Source of the DNA: Pyruvatibacter mobilis
GTDB lineage: Bacteria; Pseudomonadota; Alphaproteobacteria; CGMCC-115125
DNA: 64,000 nucleotides
Assembly: GCF_012848855.1 (NCBI RefSeq)
Contig: NZ_CP051630.1
Location: forward strand, 1,405,501 to 1,469,500
Direction of reading: 5' to 3'
Shown: positions 1 to 7,932 of the stretch, one piece after another
Layout: every line of letters begins with the position of its first letter
How positions within the stretch are numbered: the stretch's first letter is position 1
The notes under the pieces: model-generated
Told to the model about the DNA's origin: nothing
The model's input: the letters and a program-made list of their open reading frames with translations, nothing else
The model's database searches: none
Position numbers and translations under genes: made by a program

Positions 1-642
1 CACATATTCCGTATGCTGAGAGACTTCATGCGGCTGGCCGGTGCAGCAGACATGGCCGTTGAGGCAGATGACCTTGTCGGTGGCGGCCATGACCACGTGC
101 AGATCGTGGCTGACCATCAGGACGCCGCAGCCCCGCTGATCACGAATGGTCTTGATGAGTTCGTAGAGCGCCAGCTCGCCTGCGTGGTCCACACCGGCGA
201 CGGGCTCGTCCAGCACCAGCAATTGCGGGTCGCGCAACAGGGCGCGGGCCAGCAGCACACGCCTGAACTCGCCGCCGGACAGGGTATGCACCGACTGGTC
301 CACAAGGTGGGCGACGCCCGTTTCTTCCAGTGCCTCGATGATCAGGTGCCGGGGCCTGCGGGCCGCGCCAGTCATCAGGCGGGCGACGGTGACGGGCATC
401 ATCGGGTTGAGCTCAAGGCGCTGGGGCACATAGCCGATGGTGAGGCCCTGCACCCGCTGCACACTGCCGGCCGAGATTGCGCGCGTGCCGAGCAGGGCGC
501 GGACCAGGGTCGTCTTGCCGCCGCCATTGGGGCCGATGATGGTGACGATCTCACCTTCATCGACGCTCAGGCTGATGTCGTGCAGCAGGGTGCGGCCGCC
601 TATCGTGACGGCGAGGCCGCTTGCTTCGATCAGATGGCTCAT
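1..642 (-). CDS. znuC: Zinc ABC transporter ATP-binding protein ZnuC (3' end beyond window)
   Basis: This is the ATPase that powers high-affinity zinc import at the inner membrane, working with the permease ZnuB and the periplasmic binder ZnuA. The reading frame starts at the ATG at 642 (MSHLIEASGLAVTI) and stays open to base 1, so about 214 residues are visible and the C-terminus is missing. Walker A (GPNGGGKTT, about residues 39-47), the ABC signature LSGGE, Walker B (LLVLDEP) and the switch histidine (VSHDLHVV) are all present and ordered as in ABC ATPases. Its start overlaps the zur stop by four bases (ATGA), so the two are translationally coupled. The Zn assignment comes from the zur and znuA neighbours; the fold alone would also fit a Mn or Fe importer. 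Confidence 0.93.
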   Translation of the reverse strand, partial: MSHLIEASGLAVTIGGRTLLHDISLSVDEGEIVTIIGPNGGGKTTLVRALLGTRAISAGSVQRVQGLTIGYVPQRLELNPMMPVTVARLMTGAARRPRHLIIEALEETGVAHLVDQSVHTLSGGEFRRVLLARALLRDPQLLVLDEPVAGVDHAGELALYELIKTIRDQRGCGVLMVSHDLHVVMAATDKVICLNGHVCCTGQPHEVSQHTEYV

Positions 643-1130
643 GCGGTGGCGCTTTCGCGGCAATGGCTGCACAGGCCGGTGACCTCGACGGTGGTTTCAC
701 GCGGGGTGAAGCCGCTGTCCTTCGCTGCTTTCGCCACGGCCTTGTCGATGGTGGTGGAGGCGAATTCCGCCACCTGCGAGCAGTTGGTGCAGATCATGAT
801 CATCGGCCGGTGCTCATGGCCCGCATGGGGGCAGGCCATGAAGGCATTGAGGCTCTCGATCTTGTGGGCGAGACCGTGGCTCACCAGAAAATCAAGCGCG
901 CGGTAGATCACCGTCGGAGCCGGGCGGCGGCCGCGCCAGTCGATCCGCTCCATGATGTCGTAGGCACCCTGGGCCTGGTGGTCATCCAGCAGGACTTCCA
1001 GCACGGCCCGGCGATCCGGCGTCAGGCGCGCCTTCTTGCGAGCAAGCATGGCCTCGGCCTGGGCCAGCGCCTCGCTGCGGCACCGGGCATGGTCATGGGT
1101 CGTGCTGGGAAATGCGGAGGTTTCGGTCAT
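639..1130 (-). CDS. zur: Zinc uptake regulator Zur (Fur family)
   Basis: This is a 163-residue Fur-family repressor that senses zinc and shuts off zinc uptake genes. A winged-helix N-terminal half (YDIMERIDWRGRRPAPTVIYRALDFLVSHGLAHKIE, about 57-92) is followed by a dimerisation half. That half has a His-rich stretch (CPHAGHEH) and two CxxC pairs, ICTNC and LCSHC, the structural zinc site typical of Zur. It lies head to tail with znuC (4-base overlap) and divergent from znuA, with the Zur box at 1200-1214 between them, which supports Zur rather than Fur or Mur. Autoregulation is likely because the same intergenic region serves both directions. No strong ribosome site precedes the ATG at 1130; a slightly shorter start cannot be excluded. 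Confidence 0.93.
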   Translation of the reverse strand: MTETSAFPSTTHDHARCRSEALAQAEAMLARKKARLTPDRRAVLEVLLDDHQAQGAYDIMERIDWRGRRPAPTVIYRALDFLVSHGLAHKIESLNAFMACPHAGHEHRPMIMICTNCSQVAEFASTTIDKAVAKAAKDSGFTPRETTVEVTGLCSHCRESATA

Positions 1131-1199
1131 CTTGATATCAGGCCGCGCCTGGCCGACAGCGGCGCGCTGCGCCGGGTGAATTTGTTGTCAGCGATCATC

Positions 1200-1214
1200 T
1201 GTTACACTATAACA
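1200..1214. promoter_or_regulatory. Probable Zur box
   Basis: The sequence TGTTACACTATAACA has TGTTA/TAACA arms around a 5-base centre, close to the TGTTATA-type Zur operator known in proteobacteria. It lies 31 bases before the znuA start and in the znuA-zur divergent region, so it could control both transcripts. Binding is inferred. Confidence 0.8.
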
Positions 1215-1244
1215 AAACAAATTTCTTGCCAGAAGGTACAGACA

Positions 1245-2339
1245 ATGCGCGTTCTCGTCCAATCCCTGATTGTTTCACTGGGCCTTGTGTCCGCGTCTGC
1301 GGCTGTTGCCGCGCCGAAGGTGACGGCGACGATACCTGCCGTCCATTCCATCGTCAGTGGCGTGATGGACGGTGTCGGCACGCCGAAGCTTCTGATTCCG
1401 GGCGGCGCGTCTCCCCATACATACAGCCTCAAGCCGTCTGACGCACAGGCATTGTCGGAAGCCGAGCTGGTGGTCTGGGTCGGCCCGCAGATCGAAACCT
1501 TTCTTGTCGAGGATCTCGACACGCTGGCACCGAAGGCAAAGCACCTGGCCATGACCGGTGTGGACGGCATCACGCTCCTTGATATCCGCGAAGGCGGCAT
1601 CTGGGACGCCCATGCTCATGACCACGGTGACGGGCATGATCACGACGCGCATGATCATGAGGAGCACGACCACGACCATTCCAAGCATGACGACCATGAT
1701 CACGAGGCGCATGCAAAGCATGAGGATGATCATGGTCACGATCATGACCACGCCAAGCATGACGACCACGATCATGAAAGCCATGCAAAGCACGACGATC
1801 ATCATGGCCATGGCGACGAAACCGACGGGCATGTCTGGCTCGACCCGGCCAATGTGGTGGTCCTCGGCAAGGCCGTGGCCGATGCGCTGAGCGCCATCGA
1901 CCCGGACAATGCCGCGACCTATGCGGCCAACCAGCAGGCGCAGGCTGCGCGGCTGGCAGAGCTCGACGCGGCAACCGCCACCCGTCTTGAAGCCGTGGCG
2001 GACGTCCCCTTCATCGTCTTCCACGACGCCTATCAGTATTTCGAGGCCCGCTACGGCCTGTCCGCCGTCGGCTCGGTCACCGTGTCGGCCGACGTGGCGC
2101 CGGGCGCGGCCCGCATCCGCGAGATCCAGGAGCGCATCCAGGACCGGGGCGCCAAATGCGTGTTTGCCGAGCCGCAGTTCGAGCCGCGCGTGCTGACCGC
2201 CGTGCTGGAAGACAGCGAGGCGAAATCCGGCGTGCTGGACCCGGTGGGGGCTGACATCGATCCGGGTGCCGGGTTCTATCCGGCGCTGATCACCAAGCTG
2301 GCAGACGACATGATCGCCTGCCTCGGCGAGCAGTCCTGA
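1245..2339 (+). CDS. znuA: Zinc ABC transporter substrate-binding protein ZnuA
   Basis: This is a periplasmic zinc-binding protein of the cluster A-I (TroA/ZnuA) family, 364 residues, that delivers zinc to ZnuBC. A signal peptide (MRVLVQSLIVSLGLVSASAAVAA) is followed by the ligand motifs GGASPHTYSLKPSD (His about 62), DGHVWLDP after the loop, FHDAYQYF and the late acidic ligand in GADIDPG. Between residues about 121 and 194 sits an unusually long His/Asp-rich loop (runs of HDHDH) thought to trap zinc in this family; it contains an internal duplication. The frame is open far upstream, but the ATG at 1245 is chosen because it gives the signal peptide and has AGAAGG eight bases ahead. It is divergent from zur and preceded by the Zur box. 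Confidence 0.96.
   Translation: MRVLVQSLIVSLGLVSASAAVAAPKVTATIPAVHSIVSGVMDGVGTPKLLIPGGASPHTYSLKPSDAQALSEAELVVWVGPQIETFLVEDLDTLAPKAKHLAMTGVDGITLLDIREGGIWDAHAHDHGDGHDHDAHDHEEHDHDHSKHDDHDHEAHAKHEDDHGHDHDHAKHDDHDHESHAKHDDHHGHGDETDGHVWLDPANVVVLGKAVADALSAIDPDNAATYAANQQAQAARLAELDAATATRLEAVADVPFIVFHDAYQYFEARYGLSAVGSVTVSADVAPGAARIREIQERIQDRGAKCVFAEPQFEPRVLTAVLEDSEAKSGVLDPVGADIDPGAGFYPALITKLADDMIACLGEQS
1683..1807 (+). repeat. 72-bp tandem duplication in the znuA His-rich loop
   Basis: The 53 bases at 1683-1735 recur at 1755-1807 with a 72-base (24-codon) period and scattered third-position changes. Both copies encode KHDDHDHE(A/S)HAKH followed by an acidic/His tail. The period is in frame, so copy-number change would lengthen or shorten the metal-binding loop without breaking the gene. 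Confidence 0.85.
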
Positions 2340-2346
2340 CGGACGC

Positions 2347-3615
2347 TCAGCCGCCGAAGGATCGCAGGGCGAACCAGTAGCTGCCGGCAAGGCAGAGCAG
2401 GGACGCCGCTGCGATCCGGATACCGGCCTGGCGCGGCGTGCTGATCAGCGGGCCGGCCAGCACCGCCACGCCCCACAGGGCAGCAACAAAGACGACCTGC
2501 CCGATCTCCACCCCCACATTGAAGCTGAACAGTGCCAGCGCCAGCCGCTCCTGAGGCAGGCCAAGCTCCAGCAACACGCCTGCGAAGCCGAAGCCGTGAA
2601 TGAGGCCGAAAATGGTGGTGACCGCCGGCAGCAGCCTGCGCGCCAGATCCGCGTCGCGGGTGAGCCACAGATAGCCGGCCGTCAGCAGCAGCAGCCCCAG
2701 CCAGACCGCCGCGCCCAATTGCGCGCCGGTGAAAGCAGCCACACTCGCCAGCAGGCCGATGAGCAGGGCCGCGCCGCCAATGCCGCGCAGCGTCATGCCT
2801 GACGGCGCGACGAGGGCTTCCACGGCGACCAGCACGATGGTGAAGGCGATCAGCGCCTCGACCACCGGCGGATTGGGGACGGCGAGGCCGAGCACCGTCA
2901 TCGTCAGCGTGATGCTGTGGCCGATGGTGAAGCCCGTGACCACGAAGACCACGTCCCGCAGGCGGCGGCACAGCAGCAGAAGCCCGACCAGGAAAGCCAG
3001 ATGGTCGATGCCGATCCAGATGTGTTCGGCCCCGAGCTTGATGTAGCGCCAGGCGGTTTCGCCCGCGCTTTCCTGCAGCGGCGCCACGTCACCGTCACGG
3101 GTGAAAGCAAAATGGGCGGTGCGGTCGGTCGCCGTCATCAGTTGTTCTTCAAAGCCACCATCACCGGCCCGGGCGCGGGCAAAGTGAATGTGGCGGCTGG
3201 CGATGGGGAAGAAGGCGTTGTTGGTAAAGGCGACGGGCGCCTCCGCCGTGCCGGGCGGACAGGCAAAGCGCAGTTCGAGCGCGATGTCGGCCGCCGAGGC
3301 CCGGACCGGGCGGGGCGCATCTGCCGCCGCGCAAGGCGCGTCTCCGCGCTGCACGCTCAGCTGTTTCAGCACATGCGTGGCTAGCAGGGCCTCGAGGCTC
3401 TCCGCCTGCGGATCAAGCACGCCGAGACGCGTGACCTCGCGGGCCGGGACCCGGAAGGTGATCTCAATCTCGTCACCGTCAACGCTGAGGGACGACATCG
3501 ACTGGCTGCGCGTATGGGCGTCGGCCGCCGGGGTGACGAGCATGGTGGCCAGCAGCACCAGAACGGCCAGCAGTGCGGCACCGGCGTGACTGCGGCGGAA
3601 GGGCAGGGCTGTCAC
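2347..3615 (-). CDS. HupE/UreJ-family membrane protein with large periplasmic N-domain
   Basis: This 422-residue protein starts with a signal peptide (ending PAADA before HTRSQS), then has a periplasmic beta-type domain to about residue 190. A C-terminal set of about seven membrane segments follows, starting near EHIWIGIDHLAFLVGLLLL. The motif GxDHLxFLxGL and the later FGLIHGFGFAG and FSFNVGVEIGQ motifs are the hallmarks of the HupE/UreJ_2 family, which contains nickel and cobalt permeases; conserved His residues in membrane helices fit metal transport. The GTG start at 3615 overlaps the upstream stop (GTGA) and has GGAG at normal spacing; a longer open frame to 3687 lacks these. It is the last gene of the leftward nicO-DUF3604-PPIase operon. 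The substrate is unknown. Confidence 0.8.
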   Translation of the reverse strand: MTALPFRRSHAGAALLAVLVLLATMLVTPAADAHTRSQSMSSLSVDGDEIEITFRVPAREVTRLGVLDPQAESLEALLATHVLKQLSVQRGDAPCAAADAPRPVRASAADIALELRFACPPGTAEAPVAFTNNAFFPIASRHIHFARARAGDGGFEEQLMTATDRTAHFAFTRDGDVAPLQESAGETAWRYIKLGAEHIWIGIDHLAFLVGLLLLCRRLRDVVFVVTGFTIGHSITLTMTVLGLAVPNPPVVEALIAFTIVLVAVEALVAPSGMTLRGIGGAALLIGLLASVAAFTGAQLGAAVWLGLLLLTAGYLWLTRDADLARRLLPAVTTIFGLIHGFGFAGVLLELGLPQERLALALFSFNVGVEIGQVVFVAALWGVAVLAGPLISTPRQAGIRIAAASLLCLAGSYWFALRSFGG

Positions 3616-4508
3616 CGGGCAATCTCCGGCACGTCTTCCGGCGCTGCCGTGTAGCCTTCGGCAAAGGCGATGTCGGCGCGGCCCCACAGCCAGTTGAGAT
3701 AGGTGCGCAGGGCCGCGTCATCCCGGCGGCGGGCGTGTTCGGCAGCGACGAGCGCGCGAACCTCCTCGAAGGGACGCGGTGTGCCTGCATCCACCTCAAT
3801 CAGATGGATGAGCGCGATGCCGCCAGGCACCGGGACCGGCGCACTCGTGTCGCCCGGTTTGAGCGATCGCACGACTGCGAGCGCCGACGGGCCCGTATAG
3901 TCACGCAGCTTGGCAGGCGGCAACAGTGTGTCGGGCAGGGCGAGGGCGGGCCTGTCTCCGAAGCGCGTTGCCACGTCGCCGAAAGGTGTGCCCGCCTCAA
4001 GGGCTGCCTCCGCATCAGCCAACGCCTGCTGCTGGCCGTCGCCGCTCGCGAGGAAGAGCTGGGCGACGCGGTAGCGGGCGCTGCCGGAAAACAGCGCCGG
4101 GCTTTCCTCATAGAGGCGGCGGAGCTCTTCTTCCGGCGCCTCGCTGTCGGCGGCTTCGGCGAGGATGCTGGAGATCATCGCATTGACGATGGCCTTGCGG
4201 ACGGTGTTGTCACTGTCCACGAGGCCCACTTCGATGCCGCGCTGGATCAGCAGTTCCTCGTCGATCAGGCGGGCCAGGATGCGGGCGCGGTCCGCGTCGG
4301 TGAGCGCATTGCGCTTGTCGGCGGCGACCGCTTCCGTTGCCAGGGTGAGATCATCGGCCGTGACCGAGGCGCCATTCACCGAGGCAGCGAGACCCTGCTC
4401 GCCGCCCCAGTCATCGAACGGGTTTTCGGCCAACGCGCCCCACAGCCCGAGGGCCAGGCCACAGGTCACGGCGGCACCGGCGATACGCTGCCGGAAATGG
4501 GATGTCAC
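3612..4508 (-). CDS. Parvulin-like peptidyl-prolyl cis-trans isomerase
   Basis: This 298-residue protein has an N-terminal hydrophobic segment (IAGAAVTCGLALGLWGALA), a SurA-like helical region (LARLIDEELLIQRGIEVGLVDSD) and a rotamase-type domain. That domain runs from about residue 150 (YRVAQLFLAS ... GTPFGDVATRFGD ... SLKPGDTSAPVPVPGGIALIHLIE). The likely role is folding an exported or membrane partner in the periplasm, probably the DUF3604 or HupE-like protein of its operon (inference). The GTG at 4508 is preferred over an in-frame ATG 84 bases upstream because GGAG lies eight bases ahead and the upstream gene stops at 4522. Similarity to the rotamase family is moderate; catalysis is not assured. 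Confidence 0.75.
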   Translation of the reverse strand: MTSHFRQRIAGAAVTCGLALGLWGALAENPFDDWGGEQGLAASVNGASVTADDLTLATEAVAADKRNALTDADRARILARLIDEELLIQRGIEVGLVDSDNTVRKAIVNAMISSILAEAADSEAPEEELRRLYEESPALFSGSARYRVAQLFLASGDGQQQALADAEAALEAGTPFGDVATRFGDRPALALPDTLLPPAKLRDYTGPSALAVVRSLKPGDTSAPVPVPGGIALIHLIEVDAGTPRPFEEVRALVAAEHARRRDDAALRTYLNWLWGRADIAFAEGYTAAPEDVPEIAR

Positions 4509-4521
4509 GATAGGTCTCCGA

Positions 4522-6885
4522 TCAGCCGCGATGGGTGAGATAGATCGGCGATGACCAGGCACGGTGACCCACATCGGCCGTGCAGGCATCATCCGCGTCG
4601 GTGCGGTAATCGGCGTAGCACGGGTTCACCTTGATGCAATTGCCGTCCGCGTCGAACTCACAGCGGAGATTGGCCCCATTGATGGCCGGGGTCTTCTCCT
4701 GCACCGCGCGGGCATAATAGAGCGTGTCACGGCCCAGGGTTTCATATTCCGGGTCGGTGAAGGTGAAGGTACAGCCCGCTTCGTCAGGCTCGCACTGATG
4801 GGTGATGAAGGCGTCGTCGATAAGCTCGGCGACATCTTCGGTTCCATCGATCTGCGGCCGGATACGGATGATCTCGATACGGTCGATCACATGCCGGGTG
4901 TCAGTGGGGTTGTAGCATTCACCCCGGCAGAGACTGTCGAACCGGTCCTGCGGCATGGAGGCTTCGGCGCTGTCCGGACAGCCGGGCTTCTGCTTGAACG
5001 CCCCCACGGCCTTGACGCGGAAAGTGGGGCTCTTGCTCCGCTCCACGGTCGCGCCCATTGACGCGACGACGACGGGCTCGGCATCAGACAGCATCGGTGC
5101 GGCTGTGTCCTCCGCGGCAGCGTCCGTCTCTTCCGCACCGGCAGTCTCAGCATCAACCGTTTCGGCTTCGGCGTCCTCAGTCACTTCCGGCGCGGGGACT
5201 TCCACGGGGTCGATCATGTCGAACCACAGGAGGATGCGGGGCCCGGACGTGCCGTAGGTCTCCTTGCGCTTGAAGGCATCGAAGATGGCATCGCGGTCGC
5301 GGCCTTCGGAATGCACGGCAGCAAGGCCGCCTGCGGTCCAGAACGAGCCCTGGCGCTCGAACTCGGTGAGCTGGAAGCCCGGCACATCCGCAATGTCCTC
5401 ACGGGTCAGCGGCTTGGAGTAGGGCAGCGCCTCCTGCTTCTTCAGGTTCTGGCGGTCCGCCCAGACCTTGCTGCGGGGGCCGCGCGCGTCCGACTGATAC
5501 TCCCGGTCCACCGCCTTGTAGCCGGTGCCGGGACGGGCGCGGTGGGTGTCACTCGAGGCGATGAAGCCCCAGTTGAAGCGCTTGGGATTATCCGGGTCAT
5601 CCAGATTGCTGACCGCCAGGCCGTATTGCACCGAGGTGCCGGGCCGGTGATTGAAGGGCGGCAGGAAGCAGTCGCGGCACTGGCCTGCGTCCAGATATTC
5701 GGACGGGTCCTCGCCGGTGATCGTCAGATGGCCGGCAATCGAGAGCTGCGCGAAATTATGGCGGGCTTCCTCGGCGCGGGTGGTGCAGGTGGTCTCATCC
5801 TCGCCTGCTTCCTCGCAGCGGGCGCGGATGATTTCACCGGCGCGCCAGCAGGTCGGCAGGTAGTTGTAGCTCGGGGCGGGGCAGGTGATGTTGCCTTCGC
5901 CGTCGAGGGTGGCTGAGCGCCAGGGGCGGTATTCCTCGGAATTGCCGTGGCCGGACATGACCTCGATCAGCTCCTGGTTTTCCGGTCGCATGCGCGCGGT
6001 CAGCTGCTTGTCGAGGGTGGTGCCCGTCGGGGTGTAGAAGCCCCAGGACGTGCCGTGCGGGATGATGACGGGATCAAGCGCCAGCTCATCGAACAGCTTG
6101 CGGGCAAGGTCCTCCGGCGTGTCGGCGGCTTCATAGCACTGAGTGTCGAGCTCGTTGGAGGGCACGCCGGCCGGGCATTCCGGCACCGCCCGCACTTCCC
6201 GCATGAACTGGCGGAAGTTGAGATAGGGCTGGCGGTTTTCCCAATCGACCAGCGCTGTGGCGACGGGCAGGTTGCCGACGGAATTGCGCAAGGCATCGGT
6301 AGCGACGCCGCCGGCGGCGATGGCGCGCGGCGATACTTCGTCGTCATTCAGTCCACGGAAGATCACGTTCTTGTGGCCGTAATGCTCGGCCGGCGTCTGG
6401 CCGACCTGGGTCCACTCAAAGCCGATGAAGGACACCATGTCAGGATTGGCCGGATCACCGGACACCGCGTTGCACTGGCGGATCGTTTCCTTGGCTTCCT
6501 TCCAGCGGCGCGGGGTCGAGGCCTCGGCATGGTCGGTGATCGACCAGAAATCGAGGGCCGAGCAGTGACGGGCGAAATCACAGGCATCCGCCACCGGGTG
6601 CGCACCGGGGCCGGAATTCATCGGCAGGGCCCAGAGAAAGGCATCGGTGGAGAAGGTGGTGTGGACGTGGAGATCGCCAAACAGGATCTGCTTGGGTTCC
6701 GTCACATCCACCGCAGCGGCGGCGTCGGCCTGCGCGTCCTGGCGCGCCTGGACCACGTCAGCCGGGCGGACGGTGGCCTGCGGCTCACCCGCATGCATGA
6801 CGTCGCCTGCGACATTGGCGAGGTAGTAATAGCCGCCGCTGATCGCCACCACGAGGATGGCGAATGCAATAAGTACATAACGCAT
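4522..6885 (-). CDS. Exported DUF3604 protein (PHP-like metal-dependent hydrolase fold)
   Basis: This is a 787-residue protein anchored or exported by an N-terminal hydrophobic segment (MRYVLIAFAILVVAISGGYYY). The first motif, LFGDLHVHTTFSTDAF, followed by FWSITDHAE, resembles the His/Asp metal ligands of PHP-type phosphoesterases and is typical of DUF3604. Further motifs are SFIGFEWTQ, IIPHGTSWGFY, VMSGHGNSEEYRPW and SSDTHRARPGTGYK, again rich in His and Asp. A stretch at about 565-605 is an acidic Ala/Glu/Asp-rich linker. No enzyme activity has been established for the family as far as I know. The ATG at 6885 has GGGGGAC upstream. It lies 66 bases after nicO and 14 bases before the isomerase gene, so one operon is likely. 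Confidence 0.85.
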   Translation of the reverse strand: MRYVLIAFAILVVAISGGYYYLANVAGDVMHAGEPQATVRPADVVQARQDAQADAAAAVDVTEPKQILFGDLHVHTTFSTDAFLWALPMNSGPGAHPVADACDFARHCSALDFWSITDHAEASTPRRWKEAKETIRQCNAVSGDPANPDMVSFIGFEWTQVGQTPAEHYGHKNVIFRGLNDDEVSPRAIAAGGVATDALRNSVGNLPVATALVDWENRQPYLNFRQFMREVRAVPECPAGVPSNELDTQCYEAADTPEDLARKLFDELALDPVIIPHGTSWGFYTPTGTTLDKQLTARMRPENQELIEVMSGHGNSEEYRPWRSATLDGEGNITCPAPSYNYLPTCWRAGEIIRARCEEAGEDETTCTTRAEEARHNFAQLSIAGHLTITGEDPSEYLDAGQCRDCFLPPFNHRPGTSVQYGLAVSNLDDPDNPKRFNWGFIASSDTHRARPGTGYKAVDREYQSDARGPRSKVWADRQNLKKQEALPYSKPLTREDIADVPGFQLTEFERQGSFWTAGGLAAVHSEGRDRDAIFDAFKRKETYGTSGPRILLWFDMIDPVEVPAPEVTEDAEAETVDAETAGAEETDAAAEDTAAPMLSDAEPVVVASMGATVERSKSPTFRVKAVGAFKQKPGCPDSAEASMPQDRFDSLCRGECYNPTDTRHVIDRIEIIRIRPQIDGTEDVAELIDDAFITHQCEPDEAGCTFTFTDPEYETLGRDTLYYARAVQEKTPAINGANLRCEFDADGNCIKVNPCYADYRTDADDACTADVGHRAWSSPIYLTHRG

Positions 6886-6950
6886 CAGATTGTCCCCCAA
6901 TGCCTTCTTCTGTATGCGCCCCATGTTGAGCAGGGGCGTTTGAAACCGTG

Positions 6951-7904
6951 TCAGGCAGCGGCCGTGCCGTAGAACAGGGCCGCGCCCACGAGCATGACCA
7001 GCATGCCGCCGGCTGCGCTGAAGCCCGACAGCGCCGTGCTGGAGCCGGGCGCGATCGAGCCGCGCGTCCAGATAGTGAAGAGGCCGACACCCGCCAGCGT
7101 GACGCCCATGCCCAGCGAGATGGCGGCAACCGCCAGCAGGCCGAGCAGCCATGCACCGCTTGCAAGCGCGAACAGCACCGCGATCAGCGCGCCGGTGCAG
7201 GGCACGGCCCCCACCGCCAGCGACAGCAGGCCCCGTTCGCGTGCAGAGCTTACAGCCGTGTGGGTATGGGCGTGGTCATGATCATGTTCGTGATCGTGGC
7301 CGCAACCGCACCCGGCCTGGGCGATGCCGCCGGGCCAGGGCAGGGCAATGCCGCGCGGGGCCAGCCAGAGGGCTGCGGCGCGGTACAGCATCATGGCACC
7401 TGCCGCCGCAATGAGCGCGTAGCTGATCAGCTTGACGGTCAGGAAAGCGGGGCCGGACGCATCGATGACACCGCCCAGCAGGATCGCCGCCAGAATGGCA
7501 ATGAGCGCTGCGGAACCCACATGGAGCACGGCGATCTCACCGGCCATGCGCAAAGCCTCACGCGCCGGGGCCGTGCGGCCTGCAAAATATCCGGCGACCA
7601 CCAGCTTGCCGTGTCCTGGGCCCAGCGCATGCAGCGCGCCATAGGAGAACCCAAGCCCCAGCGGCAGCAGGGCTGCCTGGGTCATGCGGCCTGACTGGGC
7701 AGCGGCTTCCGCCCCGGCCAGTGCCTGCATCATGCCCGAATGCACTTTCTCGACCTGATAGATGATCTCACCCATCAGGGAAAATTCGGTATACATACCT
7801 GCGCAGGTTGTGCACGCGGCAGCGCCTTCCGGCCAAAGCAGGACGGTGGCGGCGGCAAGCGCAACCAGCACGGGCATGGCAGCATGGAGCGAACAGGTCT
7901 TCAT
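6951..7904 (-). CDS. NicO-family (RcnA/ZevB-like) metal permease
   Basis: This 317-residue membrane protein starts with a signal-like segment and a Cys pair (ACTTCAGMYTEF). The NicO signature follows (YGALHALGPGHGKLVVAGYF, near residue 105), then a cytoplasmic or periplasmic His-rich loop (GCGCGHDHEHDHDHAHTHT, about 200) and a second conserved block LAVGAVPCTGALIAVLF. Family members export Ni/Co (RcnA) or take part in zinc uptake (ZevB), so direction and metal are open; the zur/znuA neighbourhood makes zinc worth considering. It heads the leftward metal-linked operon and is divergent from the TetR gene only 28 bases away. Start chosen at ATG 7904; a start 60 bases upstream would overlap the regulator. 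Confidence 0.85.
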   Translation of the reverse strand: MKTCSLHAAMPVLVALAAATVLLWPEGAAACTTCAGMYTEFSLMGEIIYQVEKVHSGMMQALAGAEAAAQSGRMTQAALLPLGLGFSYGALHALGPGHGKLVVAGYFAGRTAPAREALRMAGEIAVLHVGSAALIAILAAILLGGVIDASGPAFLTVKLISYALIAAAGAMMLYRAAALWLAPRGIALPWPGGIAQAGCGCGHDHEHDHDHAHTHTAVSSARERGLLSLAVGAVPCTGALIAVLFALASGAWLLGLLAVAAISLGMGVTLAGVGLFTIWTRGSIAPGSSTALSGFSAAGGMLVMLVGAALFYGTAAA

Positions 7905-7932
7905 GGCGTCACTATGCCCGTTGAGATTTGTA

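Noticed and set aside
1275-2390. Long open frame on the minus strand across znuA, with Met/Val/Ile-rich hydrophobic runs
   Set aside because: It is the antisense of the His-rich repeat; znuA on the other strand has full family motifs, a signal peptide and a ribosome site.
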